From the NCBI RefSeq assembly GCF_004343305.1, contig NZ_SMAF01000011.1, positions 32,290-96,289 on the forward strand: a DNA stretch of 64,000 nt, in the 5' to 3' direction. The position numbers and the translations under genes were made by a program. Shown in pieces: positions 1 to 9,193 of the stretch. Position 1 is the first letter of the stretch. Each line of letters starts with the position of its first letter. The notes under the pieces were generated by a model. That model was not told the DNA's origin and searched no databases. It was given only the letters and a program-made list of their open reading frames with translations. The DNA comes from Pseudofulvimonas gallinarii (lineage in GTDB: Bacteria > Pseudomonadota > Gammaproteobacteria > Xanthomonadales > UBA2363).

Positions 1-32
1 CGCTGCGATGCAGCATCTGCTGGGGGAACGCC

Positions 33-2486
33 ATGGGTTGGGTGGCACACAAGTTCGGCGGATCGTCACTGGCGGATGCCGGGCGCATCCGGCAGGTGGC
101 GACGGTACTTGGCGCCCGCGACGACGCGGCACAGGTCGTGGTCGTTTCCGCCATGGCGGGCGTGACCGACGCCCTCACGCGCCTGGTGACGGATGCGGCG
201 GCCGGCGATGCCGACTGGCGCGTGCAGCTTGCCGGCCTGCGCGGTCGCCACGTCGAGGCGGCGACGACGTTGCTCGGCGAACACGCCGACCTGGGCTGGC
301 TGGACAGCGTGTTCGCCGACCTGGCCGACCTGCTGCACGCACAGTCGCTGCTGGGTTCGCTGTCCCGCGAGGCGCTGGATTTCGTGCAGGGGCTCGGTGA
401 GGTGCTCAGCGCCGGGCTGCTCACGCGGTACCTGCGGTCACAGGGTCGCGAAGCCGCGCGCCTGGATGCCCGCGACGTCCTGGTGGTCAGTGAAACCGAA
501 CTGGGTCGGGTCGTCGAGGACACACCCACTCGCGATCGGCTGGCCGCATGGCGCGCCGTACACGACGCGCGCTGCGTTGTCGTCACCGGTTTCGTCTGCC
601 GCGCCGCCGACGGCCGCATCACCACGCTGGGCCGAAACGGCAGCGACTATTCCGGCGCCATCTTCGCCGACCTGTTCGATGCCACGGCGCTGCACATCTG
701 GACCGATGTCGATGGCGTGCTGTCGGCCGATCCGCGCCTGGTACCCGAGGCGGTCCTGCTCGACCGCCTCAGCTACGACGAGGCCTGCGAGCTGGCCTAC
801 TTCGGCGCCAGGGTCATCCATCCGCAGACGCTGGCGCCGGCGATCCGCCGCGGCATGCCCATCGTCATCCGCAACACCTTCAATGCCGGCCATCCCGGCA
901 CGCGCATCGAAGCGGAGAGCAGCGCCCAGCCGCCGGTGAAGGGCCTGACCACGATCGGCGACCTGGCCATCGTCAACCTGGAAGGGGCCGGCATGATCGG
1001 CGTGCCCGGTACCGCCGAGCGCGTCTTCGGCGCGCTGCACGATGCCGGCGTATCGGTGGTGATGATCTCGCAGGGCAGTTCGGAGCATTCGATCTGTTCG
1101 GTCGTGCGCGCCGCCCAGGCCGGTCGTGCGGTGGCGGCGCTGCAGCACGCTTTTGCCGCCGAGCTCGCCGCCGGCAGCATCCACGCGGTGACGTCGACGC
1201 CGGATATCGCGGTGCTCGCCGTCGTCGGCGACGGCATGGCCGGCACGCCCGGTATCGCCGCGCAGGTGTTCAACTCGCTGGCGCGCGCGCAGGTCAACAT
1301 CCGTGCCATCGCCCAGGGCGCGTCCGAACGCAACATTTCCATCGCGGTGGCCGCTGGCGATGCCTCGCGCGCCCTGCGCGCCGTGCACGCGGCCTTCTTC
1401 CTGTCGCCGCAGACGGTATCGGTGGGCATAGTCGGGCCGGGCAATGTCGGCCGCGTGTTCCTGCAGCAGCTGGCGGCGCGGGGTGAGGAACTGCGCCGTC
1501 GCGCCAACCTCGACCTTCGCGTCCGTGCGATCGCCAACAGCCGCGTGCAGTGCCTGCATGAAAGCGGCATCGACCCGGCCGCCTGGCCGGAGACGCTGGC
1601 GGCGGCAACGGCGCCGCTGGAGCTCGATGCCTTCGCCGACCACGTACGCGCGCCGCACCTGCCGCATGCGCTGATCGTCGACCTCAGCGCCAGCAGCGAG
1701 ATCGCCGGGCACTATGCCGGCTGGCTGGCGCGCGGGATCCACGTCGTCACGCCGAACAAGCAGGCCGGTTCCGGCGACTGGAGCCGGTACCAGGCCATCC
1801 GCGCCGCGCAGGCCGAAGGGCGCAGCCTGTTCCGGTACGAAGCGACCGTCGGCGCCGGCCTGCCGGTGATCTCGACGCTGCGCGACCTGCTCGATACCGG
1901 CGACGACATCCTGTCCATCGAGGGCATCCTGTCCGGCACGCTGGCCTGGCTGTTCAACCGCTTCGACGGCAGCGTGCCGTTCTCGGCGCTGGTGCGGGAG
2001 GCGCGCGAGCTGGGCTATACCGAGCCGGACCCGCGCGACGACCTCTCGGGCATGGACGTGGCGCGCAAGCTCACCATCCTCGCCCGCGAAGCCGGCTGGT
2101 CCTTGCGCCTTGAAGACGTGGAGGTCGAATCGCTGGTGCCGGAAGCGCTGCGTGGTGTCCCGCGTGAAGATTTCCTCGCACGCCTGCACGAGCTCGACGA
2201 GGCGCTGGCGACGCGCCTGGCCGGGGCCCGCGACCGCGGCTGCATCCTGCGCCACGTCGCGCACCTGGACGCCGAGGGCAGGGCGCGCGTCGGCATCGCG
2301 GAGCTGCCTGCGGACCATGCCTTCGCCCATCTTGCGCTGACCGACAACATCATCCAGTTCCGCAGCCGACGCTACTGCGACAACCCGCTGATCGTGCGCG
2401 GCCCGGGCGCCGGACCGGATGTCACCGCCGCCGGTGTGTTCGCCGACGTGCTGCGTGTCGCCGCGGCGCTGGGAGCGCAGCTGTGA
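33..2486 (+). CDS. thrA: Bifunctional aspartokinase / homoserine dehydrogenase
   Basis: This 817-residue protein carries out two steps of the aspartate pathway in the cytoplasm: phosphorylation of aspartate and NAD(P)H reduction of aspartate semialdehyde to homoserine. The kinase half opens with the KFGGSS motif near residue 8. A central pair of ACT regulatory domains follows (about residues 310-450). The dehydrogenase half starts with the Rossmann motif GIVGPGNVG near residue 464 and has the TPNKQA signature near residue 572. The length matches E. coli ThrA (820). The ATG at 33 follows a purine-rich GGGGGAA stretch. Its TGA overlaps the GTG of thrB, so the two are probably translationally coupled. 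The promoter and any attenuator leader lie left of the window. Confidence 0.96.
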   Translation: MGWVAHKFGGSSLADAGRIRQVATVLGARDDAAQVVVVSAMAGVTDALTRLVTDAAAGDADWRVQLAGLRGRHVEAATTLLGEHADLGWLDSVFADLADLLHAQSLLGSLSREALDFVQGLGEVLSAGLLTRYLRSQGREAARLDARDVLVVSETELGRVVEDTPTRDRLAAWRAVHDARCVVVTGFVCRAADGRITTLGRNGSDYSGAIFADLFDATALHIWTDVDGVLSADPRLVPEAVLLDRLSYDEACELAYFGARVIHPQTLAPAIRRGMPIVIRNTFNAGHPGTRIEAESSAQPPVKGLTTIGDLAIVNLEGAGMIGVPGTAERVFGALHDAGVSVVMISQGSSEHSICSVVRAAQAGRAVAALQHAFAAELAAGSIHAVTSTPDIAVLAVVGDGMAGTPGIAAQVFNSLARAQVNIRAIAQGASERNISIAVAAGDASRALRAVHAAFFLSPQTVSVGIVGPGNVGRVFLQQLAARGEELRRRANLDLRVRAIANSRVQCLHESGIDPAAWPETLAAATAPLELDAFADHVRAPHLPHALIVDLSASSEIAGHYAGWLARGIHVVTPNKQAGSGDWSRYQAIRAAQAEGRSLFRYEATVGAGLPVISTLRDLLDTGDDILSIEGILSGTLAWLFNRFDGSVPFSALVREARELGYTEPDPRDDLSGMDVARKLTILAREAGWSLRLEDVEVESLVPEALRGVPREDFLARLHELDEALATRLAGARDRGCILRHVAHLDAEGRARVGIAELPADHAFAHLALTDNIIQFRSRRYCDNPLIVRGPGAGPDVTAAGVFADVLRVAAALGAQL

Positions 2487-3418
2487 GCGGCGCCGTGCGT
2501 GCCGAAGCGACGGCGCCGGCATCGGTCGGCAACGTCGGCGTCGGATTCGACCTGCTCGGCCACAGCATCGCCGGGCCCGCGGACCGCGTGATCGCCTTCC
2601 GCGCCGGCGCGCCCGGCGTTCGCATCCGCGCCATCGACGGTGCCGACATGCCCTTGCCGTTGGCGGCTGCCGAGAACACCGCCGGGCGCGCCGTGCAATC
2701 GCTGCTCGATGCGCAGGCGCCGCAACTGGGCGTCGAGCTGCACATCGTCAAGGGCATTCCGCTCAGCGCCGGCATGGGCGGTTCGGCCGCGTCGGCCGTG
2801 GCGGCGCTGGTTGCGGCCAATGCACTGCTGCCGCAGCCGCTGTCCGTCGAGCAGCTCTACACCTATGCGCTCGATGGCGAAGCGGTGGCGTCGGGCGCGC
2901 GCCATGGCGACAACCTCGGCCCGCAGTTGCTTGGGGGCCTGGTGCTGACCACGCCGACGCGGCTGATCGCCTTGCCGGTACCGGAAGGCCTGTGGTGCGC
3001 ACTGGTGCATCCGCACCAGCGTCTGGAAACGCGTCGTTCCCGCGAGGTGCTGCGCGAACCCTACGCGCTGGGACAGATCGTGCAGCAGACCGAAGCACTG
3101 GCGCTGTTCCTCACCGGCTGCCAGCGTGGTGATGTCGAGCTGGTCGCCACCGGCCTGCGTGACGTGCTGGTCGAGCCGCGTCGGGCACCGCTGATCCCCG
3201 GATTCGCTGCCGTGAAGCAGGCGGCGCTGGCGGCGGATGCGCTGGGCGCGAGCATCAGTGGTGCCGGTCCCAGTGTGTTCGCCTGGTTCGACAACGAACC
3301 CTCGGCACGACGCGGCGCGCAGGCGATGACCGCCGCCTTCGCCGGCGCCGGCCAAAGCGCCGATGCCTGGGTGTCGCCCGTCAATGGACCGGCCGCGACG
3401 CTGGTCGCGGTGGAATGA
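2483..3418 (+). CDS. thrB: Homoserine kinase
   Basis: This 311-residue GHMP-superfamily kinase phosphorylates homoserine with ATP, the penultimate step of threonine synthesis. The GHMP phosphate-binding loop is visible as [13 protein letters not shown] at about residues 92-104. The C-terminal GHMP signature [11 protein letters not shown] lies near residue 255. The start is a GTG overlapping the thrA stop codon (GTGA), which implies coupled translation. It is the second gene of a thrABC operon, and thrC follows after 10 bases. Confidence 0.95.
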   Translation: MSGAVRAEATAPASVGNVGVGFDLLGHSIAGPADRVIAFRAGAPGVRIRAIDGADMPLPLAAAENTAGRAVQSLLDAQAPQLGVELHIVKGIPLSAGMGGSAASAVAALVAANALLPQPLSVEQLYTYALDGEAVASGARHGDNLGPQLLGGLVLTTPTRLIALPVPEGLWCALVHPHQRLETRRSREVLREPYALGQIVQQTEALALFLTGCQRGDVELVATGLRDVLVEPRRAPLIPGFAAVKQAALAADALGASISGAGPSVFAWFDNEPSARRGAQAMTAAFAGAGQSADAWVSPVNGPAATLVAVE

Positions 3419-3428
3419 GGACGACGGC

Positions 3429-4757
3429 ATGGCCGTGAGCTACGTCAGCACGCGTGGCGGCTCTCCAGCGGTAGGCCTGTCCGCGGCGATCGCCGCCGGG
3501 CTGGCAGCCGATGGCGGCCTGTACGTGCCGGCGCATTTCCTGCGCGCGCCGCTGGATGCCCTCGCCGGCGCCGGCGATCTGGCGGACACGGCTTCGGCGC
3601 TGCTGTCGCCGTTCTTCTCCGGTGACCCCCTCGCTGCAGACCTGCCCGCCATCGCTCGCGCCGCGCTGGATTTCCCGGTGCCGTTGCGTGCGCTGCGGGG
3701 CGATGACAGCGCCTGGCTGCTGGAACTGTTCCATGGTCCCACGGCCGCTTTCAAGGATGTCGGCGCGCGCTTTCTGGCCGAAGTCCTTGCGCGGCTGCCC
3801 GATGCGGCGCCATTGCGCACCGTGCTGGTGGCGACGTCCGGTGACACCGGCGCCGCCGTTGCCGCGGCCTTCCATCGACGCCCGGGCTTCCGCGTCGTGA
3901 TCCTCTATCCGGATGGCCGGGTGTCGCCGCGGCAGGCGCACCAGCTCGGTGCCTTCGGCGACAACGTGCTTGCCCTGCGTGTCCAGGGCAGTTTCGACGA
4001 CTGCCAGGCGCTGGTGAAGCAGGCCTTTTCCGACGTCGGGCTGCGTGCACGGGCGCCGCTGCTGTCGGCCAACAGCATCAGCCTGGGCCGCTTCCTGCCG
4101 CAGATGGGCTACTACACGCTGGCCGCCTTCGCGCAGCAGCGCGCCGGCGGGCCGCCGCTGAACTTCATCGTGCCGACCGGCAACCTCGGCAACGCCTGCG
4201 CGGCCCTGATGGCGAAGTCGATGGGCGTGCCGATCGGCACCGTGGCACTGGCCTGCAATGCCAATCGCACGCTGCCGGATTTCCTCGCCGGCGCCGACTA
4301 CACCCCGCGCGCCAGCGTCGCCACCCTGGCCAATGCCATGGACGTCGGCGCACCCAGCAACATCGAGCGCCTGCGCTGGCTGTATCCCGATGCCGTGGCG
4401 CTGCGTGCGGCGGTGCCGGCGGCAAGCTTCGACGATGCGCAGATCCGCGGACAGATCGTGCGCGCGGAACGTGAGCACGGCGTTGCCGTCTGCCCGCACA
4501 CCGCCTGTGGCCTGGCGATGCTGGCCCGGCTGCGCGAACGCGGTGACACGCGGCCGTGGGCCATCGCCGCCACCGCCCACCCGGCCAAGTTCGACAGCAT
4601 CGTCGAGCCGCTGCTGCAACGTGCTGTGCCGGTTCCCCCTGCGCTGGCGTCATTGCTTGAACGTCCGGCGCAGGCCGATCCCCTAGCCGCCGACTACCCG
4701 CCGCTGCGTCGCATGTTGCTTCATCCGGGTCGCGAGCTGACCGAAAGGTTCGGTTGA
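3429..4757 (+). CDS. thrC: Threonine synthase
   Basis: This 442-residue PLP enzyme converts O-phosphohomoserine to threonine and is the last enzyme of the operon. The PLP-binding lysine sits in HGPTAAFKDVGARF near residue 110. The phosphate-binding loop TSGDTGAA and the glycine-rich PTGNLGNA follow in the expected order. I chose the ATG at 3429 because it starts MAVSYVSTRGG, the usual N-terminus of this fold. The in-frame sequence upstream reads through thrB. The gene ends just before a clear drop in GC content. Confidence 0.95.
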   Translation: MAVSYVSTRGGSPAVGLSAAIAAGLAADGGLYVPAHFLRAPLDALAGAGDLADTASALLSPFFSGDPLAADLPAIARAALDFPVPLRALRGDDSAWLLELFHGPTAAFKDVGARFLAEVLARLPDAAPLRTVLVATSGDTGAAVAAAFHRRPGFRVVILYPDGRVSPRQAHQLGAFGDNVLALRVQGSFDDCQALVKQAFSDVGLRARAPLLSANSISLGRFLPQMGYYTLAAFAQQRAGGPPLNFIVPTGNLGNACAALMAKSMGVPIGTVALACNANRTLPDFLAGADYTPRASVATLANAMDVGAPSNIERLRWLYPDAVALRAAVPAASFDDAQIRGQIVRAEREHGVAVCPHTACGLAMLARLRERGDTRPWAIAATAHPAKFDSIVEPLLQRAVPVPPALASLLERPAQADPLAADYPPLRRMLLHPGRELTERFG

Positions 4758-4818
4758 CATGTTTGTTGTGTAAAGTTACAAATATAAATCAACTAGTTGC
4801 TTGGAGGAGGGTCTTGCT

Positions 4819-5334
4819 ATGATTTTCGTTAAAGTTCTTTCAGTCTTGTTCAGTTTGGCGCTGCTCTGCGGTAATGCCCATGGGGGTCAGGAAGAATACT
4901 TTTCCCTTGAATTGGAATTGAAGGTGAACAGTCAAGTCGTTGCCACCCCATCGCTGACGGTAAGGGCGGATACCCCCGCACGCGTGATGGTGGAGGACCA
5001 GTCTGGCATTTGGAGCGGAGCGATGTTCTCAGTCCGTGTCAAGCCGAGTGCGGAAAAAGGGGATCAGGTCGCGGTGCTGACGGAACTGGTAATCCACGAG
5101 AAGCGGGGCGATGATTGGATTCTCGCAGCAGAAGCGACGATTCAGTCTATTCCTACATACTTTAATGAAGAGCCGGCGGTCGTAACGGTACCGGCCGCCG
5201 GTGCGTCACGATTGGCCGGTTCGATGCTCACTATTGCTCTGGTGGTGCAGCCCATAAATCCCGATGGGTCTTCGCGGATCAGTGTGGGTCCAAACGGACG
5301 TTTTGGGGTAGCGCTGGCAGGAAGCTGGCGATGA
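4819..5334 (+). CDS. Secreted protein of unknown function, C-terminus altered by IS remnant
   Basis: I do not recognise this family. The ATG at 4819 is preceded by a GGAGGAG Shine-Dalgarno at 4803, so it is preferred over the in-frame TTG at 4801. Residues 1-23 form a signal peptide (FVKVLSVLFSLALLCGNAHG). The rest looks like a small beta-rich periplasmic domain. The last 20 or so codons lie inside the ISL3-like remnant that begins near 5264, so the native C-terminus has probably been replaced (VGPNGRFGVALAGSWR is IS-derived). The gene and its leader are visibly more AT-rich than the flanking genes, which suggests horizontal acquisition. It may be a non-functional remainder. Confidence 0.6.
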   Translation: MIFVKVLSVLFSLALLCGNAHGGQEEYFSLELELKVNSQVVATPSLTVRADTPARVMVEDQSGIWSGAMFSVRVKPSAEKGDQVAVLTELVIHEKRGDDWILAAEATIQSIPTYFNEEPAVVTVPAAGASRLAGSMLTIALVVQPINPDGSSRISVGPNGRFGVALAGSWR

Positions 5335-6112
5335 CCTTGAGCTTGAGGTAGTCCTCGTCGCGATAGCCGTAGGCGCTGCGCTGGATGACGCGGATCTTGT
5401 TGTTCAGCCCTTCCACCAGGCCAAGGCTGACCTTGTTGCCGGGTGTGCAGTAGGCGGCGATGCCGTCCCAGTGCCGCTCGATCATTCGCGCGAACTTCTG
5501 GTACGGCGCGAGCCGCTGCCAGCGCAGGCTCTGCTTCCAGTGCTCGAAGAACGCCCGTGCGCCACGCTCGGTGCGATAGCTCCATAACTGGCCGAAGGAT
5601 TCCTTGAGCAGGTAAGCCGTGCTCAGGCGCTTGTTGGCCGCCAACAGCTTCTTGAGTGCTTTACGCCCATCCAGGCTGAGGTTCTCGCGGTTGGATAGCA
5701 GGGTGTAGCGCTGGCCCTTGATGTAGCTGCGGTCCTGGCCCTGCAGACGCTTGTACTCGTCCCGTCGCACCTGGTCGAGCGCCTCGGACAGGTGGCGCAT
5801 GATGTGGAACTTGTCGAACACGATGGCAGCATTGGGCGCGTTCTTGCCGACCGAGGTACGGAATGGGCGCCATATGTCCATCACCGCCAGCTCGATGCGA
5901 GCGCTCTTTTTCGGCCCAAGATCGGCGAAAAACTGGTCAATGTCCGCTTCCGTGCGGCCACTGCCGCCGAACCAGATCGGCCGCCCGCGCTCCAGGTCGC
6001 TGACCACGACGCGGTAGTCGTTGCCCTTGTGGATGGCGATCTCGTCGATGCCGATCGCCCGCGGCGCCGGCTTCCAGTGATGGATCGACTTCCAGTTCTT
6101 CGATGCCTCACG
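5264..6112 (-). mobile_element. Truncated ISL3-family insertion sequence
   Basis: Only the 3' part of an ISL3-type element remains. Its transposase-proximal end near 5264 (GGGTCTTCGCGGATCAGTG) resembles ISL3 terminal sequence. The other end is missing: transposase homology stops near 6112, about 20 bases before the start of yheS. Without the second end I could not check for inverted repeats or a target duplication. The remnant destroyed the native end of the gene at 4819. Confidence 0.7.
5279..6112 (-). pseudogene. ISL3-family transposase, N-terminally truncated
   Basis: The reading frame encodes the DDE catalytic portion of an ISL3 transposase: IGIDEIAIHKG with the first Asp, LAVMDIWRPFR with the second, and VEGLNNKIRVIQR with the last acidic residue near the C-terminus. 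About 277 residues remain of a usual 400 or more. The N-terminal zinc-ribbon and helix-turn-helix part is absent. The open frame continues to 6376 only by accident, antisense to yheS, so that extension is not real. No functional transposase is expected. Confidence 0.8.
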
Positions 6113-6134
6113 GTGGGCGTTACACTGCCCCCCC

Positions 6135-8069
6135 ATGATCCGACTAACCGACTTCGCGCTGCGGCGCGGCGGGCGGCTGTTGCTGTCCGAAGTGAGCCTG
6201 ACCCTGCATCCTGGCTGGCGCGTGGGCGTGATCGGCCGGAACGGCTGCGGCAAGTCCAGCCTGTTCGCGGCGCTGCTGGGCCATCTCGACGGCGACAGCG
6301 GCAGCATCGACCGGCCGCGCGGCCAGCGCGTCGCCACCGTCGCCCAGGAAACGCCGGCACTGCCGGATGCGGCCATCGACTACGTCATCGGTGGCGATGC
6401 CGAACTGTCCGCGGCGCTGGTCGCCGAAGCCGCCGCGCAGGCCGCCGACGACCACGAAGCGGCGGCGCGTGCGCACCATCGCATCGAGGAGCTCGACGGC
6501 TATGACGCCCGCGCGCGCGCCGGACGGCTGCTGCACGGCCTGGGCTTTACCGCGGAAACGCATGACACGCCCGTGCGTGAATTCTCCGGCGGCTGGCGCG
6601 TGCGCCTGAACCTGGCACGGGCGCTGATGGCGCCCTCGGACCTGCTGCTGCTCGACGAACCGACCAACCACCTCGACCTCGACGCCGTCGTCTGGCTGGA
6701 AGACTGGCTGCGCCGCTACGAAGGCACGCTGCTGGTGATCTCGCACGACCGCGAGTTCCTCGATGGCGTCGCCACGCACATCGTCCACCTGCATGAAGGG
6801 CGCGCGCGCCTGTACACCGGCGACTACACCAGCTTCGAGCGCCAGCGCGCCGAACAGTTGCGCCAGCAGCAGATCGCCCACGAGAAGGAGCAGGTCGAGC
6901 GCGCACACCTGCAGTCATTCATTGACCGCTTCAAGGCCAAGGCCAGCAAGGCGAAGCAGGCGCAGTCACGCATGAAGCGCCTGGAAAAGCTCGCCGGCAC
7001 GGAAGCCGTCCGCGCCGAAAGCCCGTTCCGTTTCAGCTTCGCACCGCCGCAGCGGCTGCCGTCGCCACTGTTGCGGCTGGATGATCTTTCCGCCGGCTAC
7101 AGTGCCGACAGCTCGCTTCGCCAGCATGATCCGGATGTGCCGGCGGCGCAGGCCGGCCAGGCGAAGACCGTGCTGACCGGCGTGAAGTTCTCGCTGGAGC
7201 CCGGCGAGCGCGTCGCGCTGCTGGGCCCGAACGGCGCCGGCAAGTCGACGCTGGTGAAGACGCTGGTCGGCGACCTGCCGCCGCTGGCCGGCGAGCGCCT
7301 GGCGCACAAGGACCTGCGCATCGGCTACTTCGCCCAGCACACGGTGGAATCGTTGCGCGAAGGCGCCACGCCCATGGACCACCTGCGCGACATCGCGCCC
7401 GGCGTCGCCGAACAGGTGTTGCGCAATTACCTGGGCAGCTGGAATTTCGCCGGCGAGCGTGCGTTCGAAAACGTCGACACCTTCTCCGGCGGCGAGCGCG
7501 CGCGCGTCGCGCTGGCGCTGATCGCCTGGCACAAACCGAACGTGCTGCTGCTCGACGAACCCACCAACCACCTCGACCTGGACATGCGCGAGGCGCTCGC
7601 CGAGGCGCTGGCCGACTTCGGCGGCGCGCTGGTGCTGGTTGCGCATGATCGCCACCTGATTGGCCTGGTCTGCGACACCTTCTGGCGGGTGGCCGAGGGT
7701 TCGGTCAGCGAATTCAACGGCGACCTTGACGACTATGCGCGCTGGCTGCGTGGCCGCGACAGCGATACGGGTGGCGCCGGCAAGGGCGCGGGTGCGGAAG
7801 ACGACGACGCGCGTGAATCAGCCAAGGAGCGCCGTCGCGCCGCCGCCGAACAGCGTGCGCGCGAAAAACCCGTTCGCGACCGCCTGAAGAAGATCGAGAC
7901 CCGGCTGGCGACGATCGAAAGCGACCGCGCCACGCTGGAAACGCAGCTCGCCGATCCCGAGCTGTACAGCAGTCGCAGCGACGATTTCGCGGCGCTGCTG
8001 CAACGACAGCGTGCGCTGGTGACCGAGCAGGAAACGCTCGAGGAAGAATGGCTGAACCTGCAGTCATGA
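6135..8069 (+). CDS. yheS: ABC-F family ATPase YheS
   Basis: This 644-residue soluble protein has two ABC ATPase modules and no membrane segment, as in the ribosome-associated ABC-F proteins. Walker A motifs are GRNGCGKSS (near residue 35) and GPNGAGKST (near residue 367). Signature motifs FSGGWR and FSGGER and two LLLDEPTNHLDLD Walker B segments are present. The inter-domain linker carries AHLQSFIDRFKAKASKAKQA, and the C-terminus has a charged coiled coil (about residues 570-640). The sequence closely follows E. coli YheS (637 residues). The ATG at 6135 lies about 20 bases beyond the IS remnant, so its original promoter may have been replaced. Confidence 0.93.
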   Translation: MIRLTDFALRRGGRLLLSEVSLTLHPGWRVGVIGRNGCGKSSLFAALLGHLDGDSGSIDRPRGQRVATVAQETPALPDAAIDYVIGGDAELSAALVAEAAAQAADDHEAAARAHHRIEELDGYDARARAGRLLHGLGFTAETHDTPVREFSGGWRVRLNLARALMAPSDLLLLDEPTNHLDLDAVVWLEDWLRRYEGTLLVISHDREFLDGVATHIVHLHEGRARLYTGDYTSFERQRAEQLRQQQIAHEKEQVERAHLQSFIDRFKAKASKAKQAQSRMKRLEKLAGTEAVRAESPFRFSFAPPQRLPSPLLRLDDLSAGYSADSSLRQHDPDVPAAQAGQAKTVLTGVKFSLEPGERVALLGPNGAGKSTLVKTLVGDLPPLAGERLAHKDLRIGYFAQHTVESLREGATPMDHLRDIAPGVAEQVLRNYLGSWNFAGERAFENVDTFSGGERARVALALIAWHKPNVLLLDEPTNHLDLDMREALAEALADFGGALVLVAHDRHLIGLVCDTFWRVAEGSVSEFNGDLDDYARWLRGRDSDTGGAGKGAGAEDDDARESAKERRRAAAEQRAREKPVRDRLKKIETRLATIESDRATLETQLADPELYSSRSDDFAALLQRQRALVTEQETLEEEWLNLQS

Positions 8070-8133
8070 CGCGGGCCGTCGTGAAAGCGGCGAACGGATC
8101 CGGAGCCGCTACGCTGGCCGGCATGAAGCAGCC

Positions 8134-9093
8134 GTGAACATCGTTGCGATGAGCCGCAACACCCGGGCATCGTCAGTGCCAGCCGCAGGGCAAGCCGCCA
8201 GCATGTTGCGCGTTGTTCTTGCAGCGCTGTTGATCGGCGCGGCGGAGGCGCACGCCGCAAACACCGTGCGCCTGCCGGACTGGGTCTGCGCGCATGCCGA
8301 TGCCCTGTTCGTCGATGGATTTTCCGGTGCTGCGGCCGTCGTCCGGCAATCCTCCGGAGGCGCCGGCGGTGCCGCTCCTGGCGCACAGTCGCGCACGGTG
8401 AACGTGCCCGGCTACGGCTCGCATACCTACTACCTGTATGTCCCGACGCGGCATGCGTCGATCCGGCCGATGCCGGTGCTGCTGGCGCTGCATGGCGCTG
8501 CCGGATCCGCGTCGATGGCACAGCTGGCGGCGCAATGGCTGCGCGACGACTGGATCACCGCGGCGGAGGCAGGCGGTTTCCTCGTTGTCGCACCGGCCGC
8601 GACCGGCAGCAGCGGCGGCTGGGTCGTACCACCACCATCACCCAGCGACTACAGCATTTTCGAGGCGGCGCTGGCCGACGCCGAAGCCGCTTATGACATC
8701 GACCGCTCGCGGCGCATCGGCTGGGGTTTTTCCGCGGGCGCGCATGTCATGCATGACCTCGGCTTCAACCACTACAGTGCGACCCTTCATATCGACACGC
8801 TGGCGGCGTTCGCCGTCGGCGCCGGCACCATGTCGGCACTGGCCTGTGGCCCGGAACCGGATTGCACGGCCATGGTGTCGTCGGCGTCGCGGAAGATTCC
8901 CGTGAGCATCCACATCGGCGACAGTGATCCGGTGCAGCCGTATGCGGCAGCGGACCGGGGACGTCTGCTGGCGCAGGGTTGGGTGGAAGGCGACACGCTG
9001 TTCTACACGCCGTTTGCAGGCGGCCACGAATACCACTACTCGCATCTTGCGCAGGTGTGGTCGGACCTCTGCCGGTTCCAGGTCCTGCCCTGA
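8134..9093 (+). CDS. Secreted alpha/beta-hydrolase esterase (polyhydroxybutyrate depolymerase / feruloyl esterase-like)
   Basis: The protein (up to 319 residues) has an N-terminal signal peptide centred on MLRVVLAALLIGAAEAHA. The start is uncertain: GTG 8134, ATG 8149 and ATG 8203 are all in frame. The mature part has LLALHGAAGS as a probable oxyanion segment and the nucleophile elbow GFSAG. Late residues GDSDPVQPY and GGHEYH supply the likely Asp and His of the triad. This fits the LpqC/esterase-PHB-depolymerase type. The substrate cannot be told from sequence. Just after the signal peptide it carries ADALFVDGF, the same short motif found at the C-termini of other exported proteins in this window. 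Confidence 0.75.
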   Translation: MNIVAMSRNTRASSVPAAGQAASMLRVVLAALLIGAAEAHAANTVRLPDWVCAHADALFVDGFSGAAAVVRQSSGGAGGAAPGAQSRTVNVPGYGSHTYYLYVPTRHASIRPMPVLLALHGAAGSASMAQLAAQWLRDDWITAAEAGGFLVVAPAATGSSGGWVVPPPSPSDYSIFEAALADAEAAYDIDRSRRIGWGFSAGAHVMHDLGFNHYSATLHIDTLAAFAVGAGTMSALACGPEPDCTAMVSSASRKIPVSIHIGDSDPVQPYAAADRGRLLAQGWVEGDTLFYTPFAGGHEYHYSHLAQVWSDLCRFQVLP

Positions 9094-9193
9094 GCGCCTG
9101 GCCGGCGTGAGCCGGATTGCACGATTCCTGCGCCTACTGGATCGAGATGACAGACGGATGCCCCGCTGTCCCGAACCGGTCCAGGAGATCCTG

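Noticed and set aside
438..2522. 694-codon minus-strand frame across thrA
   Set aside because: It is a shadow of thrA with no recognisable motif, and thrA is intact.
4801..4818. TTG start for the secreted protein at 4801
   Set aside because: It would put the GGAGGAG ribosome-binding site inside the coding region. The ATG at 4819 has correct spacing.
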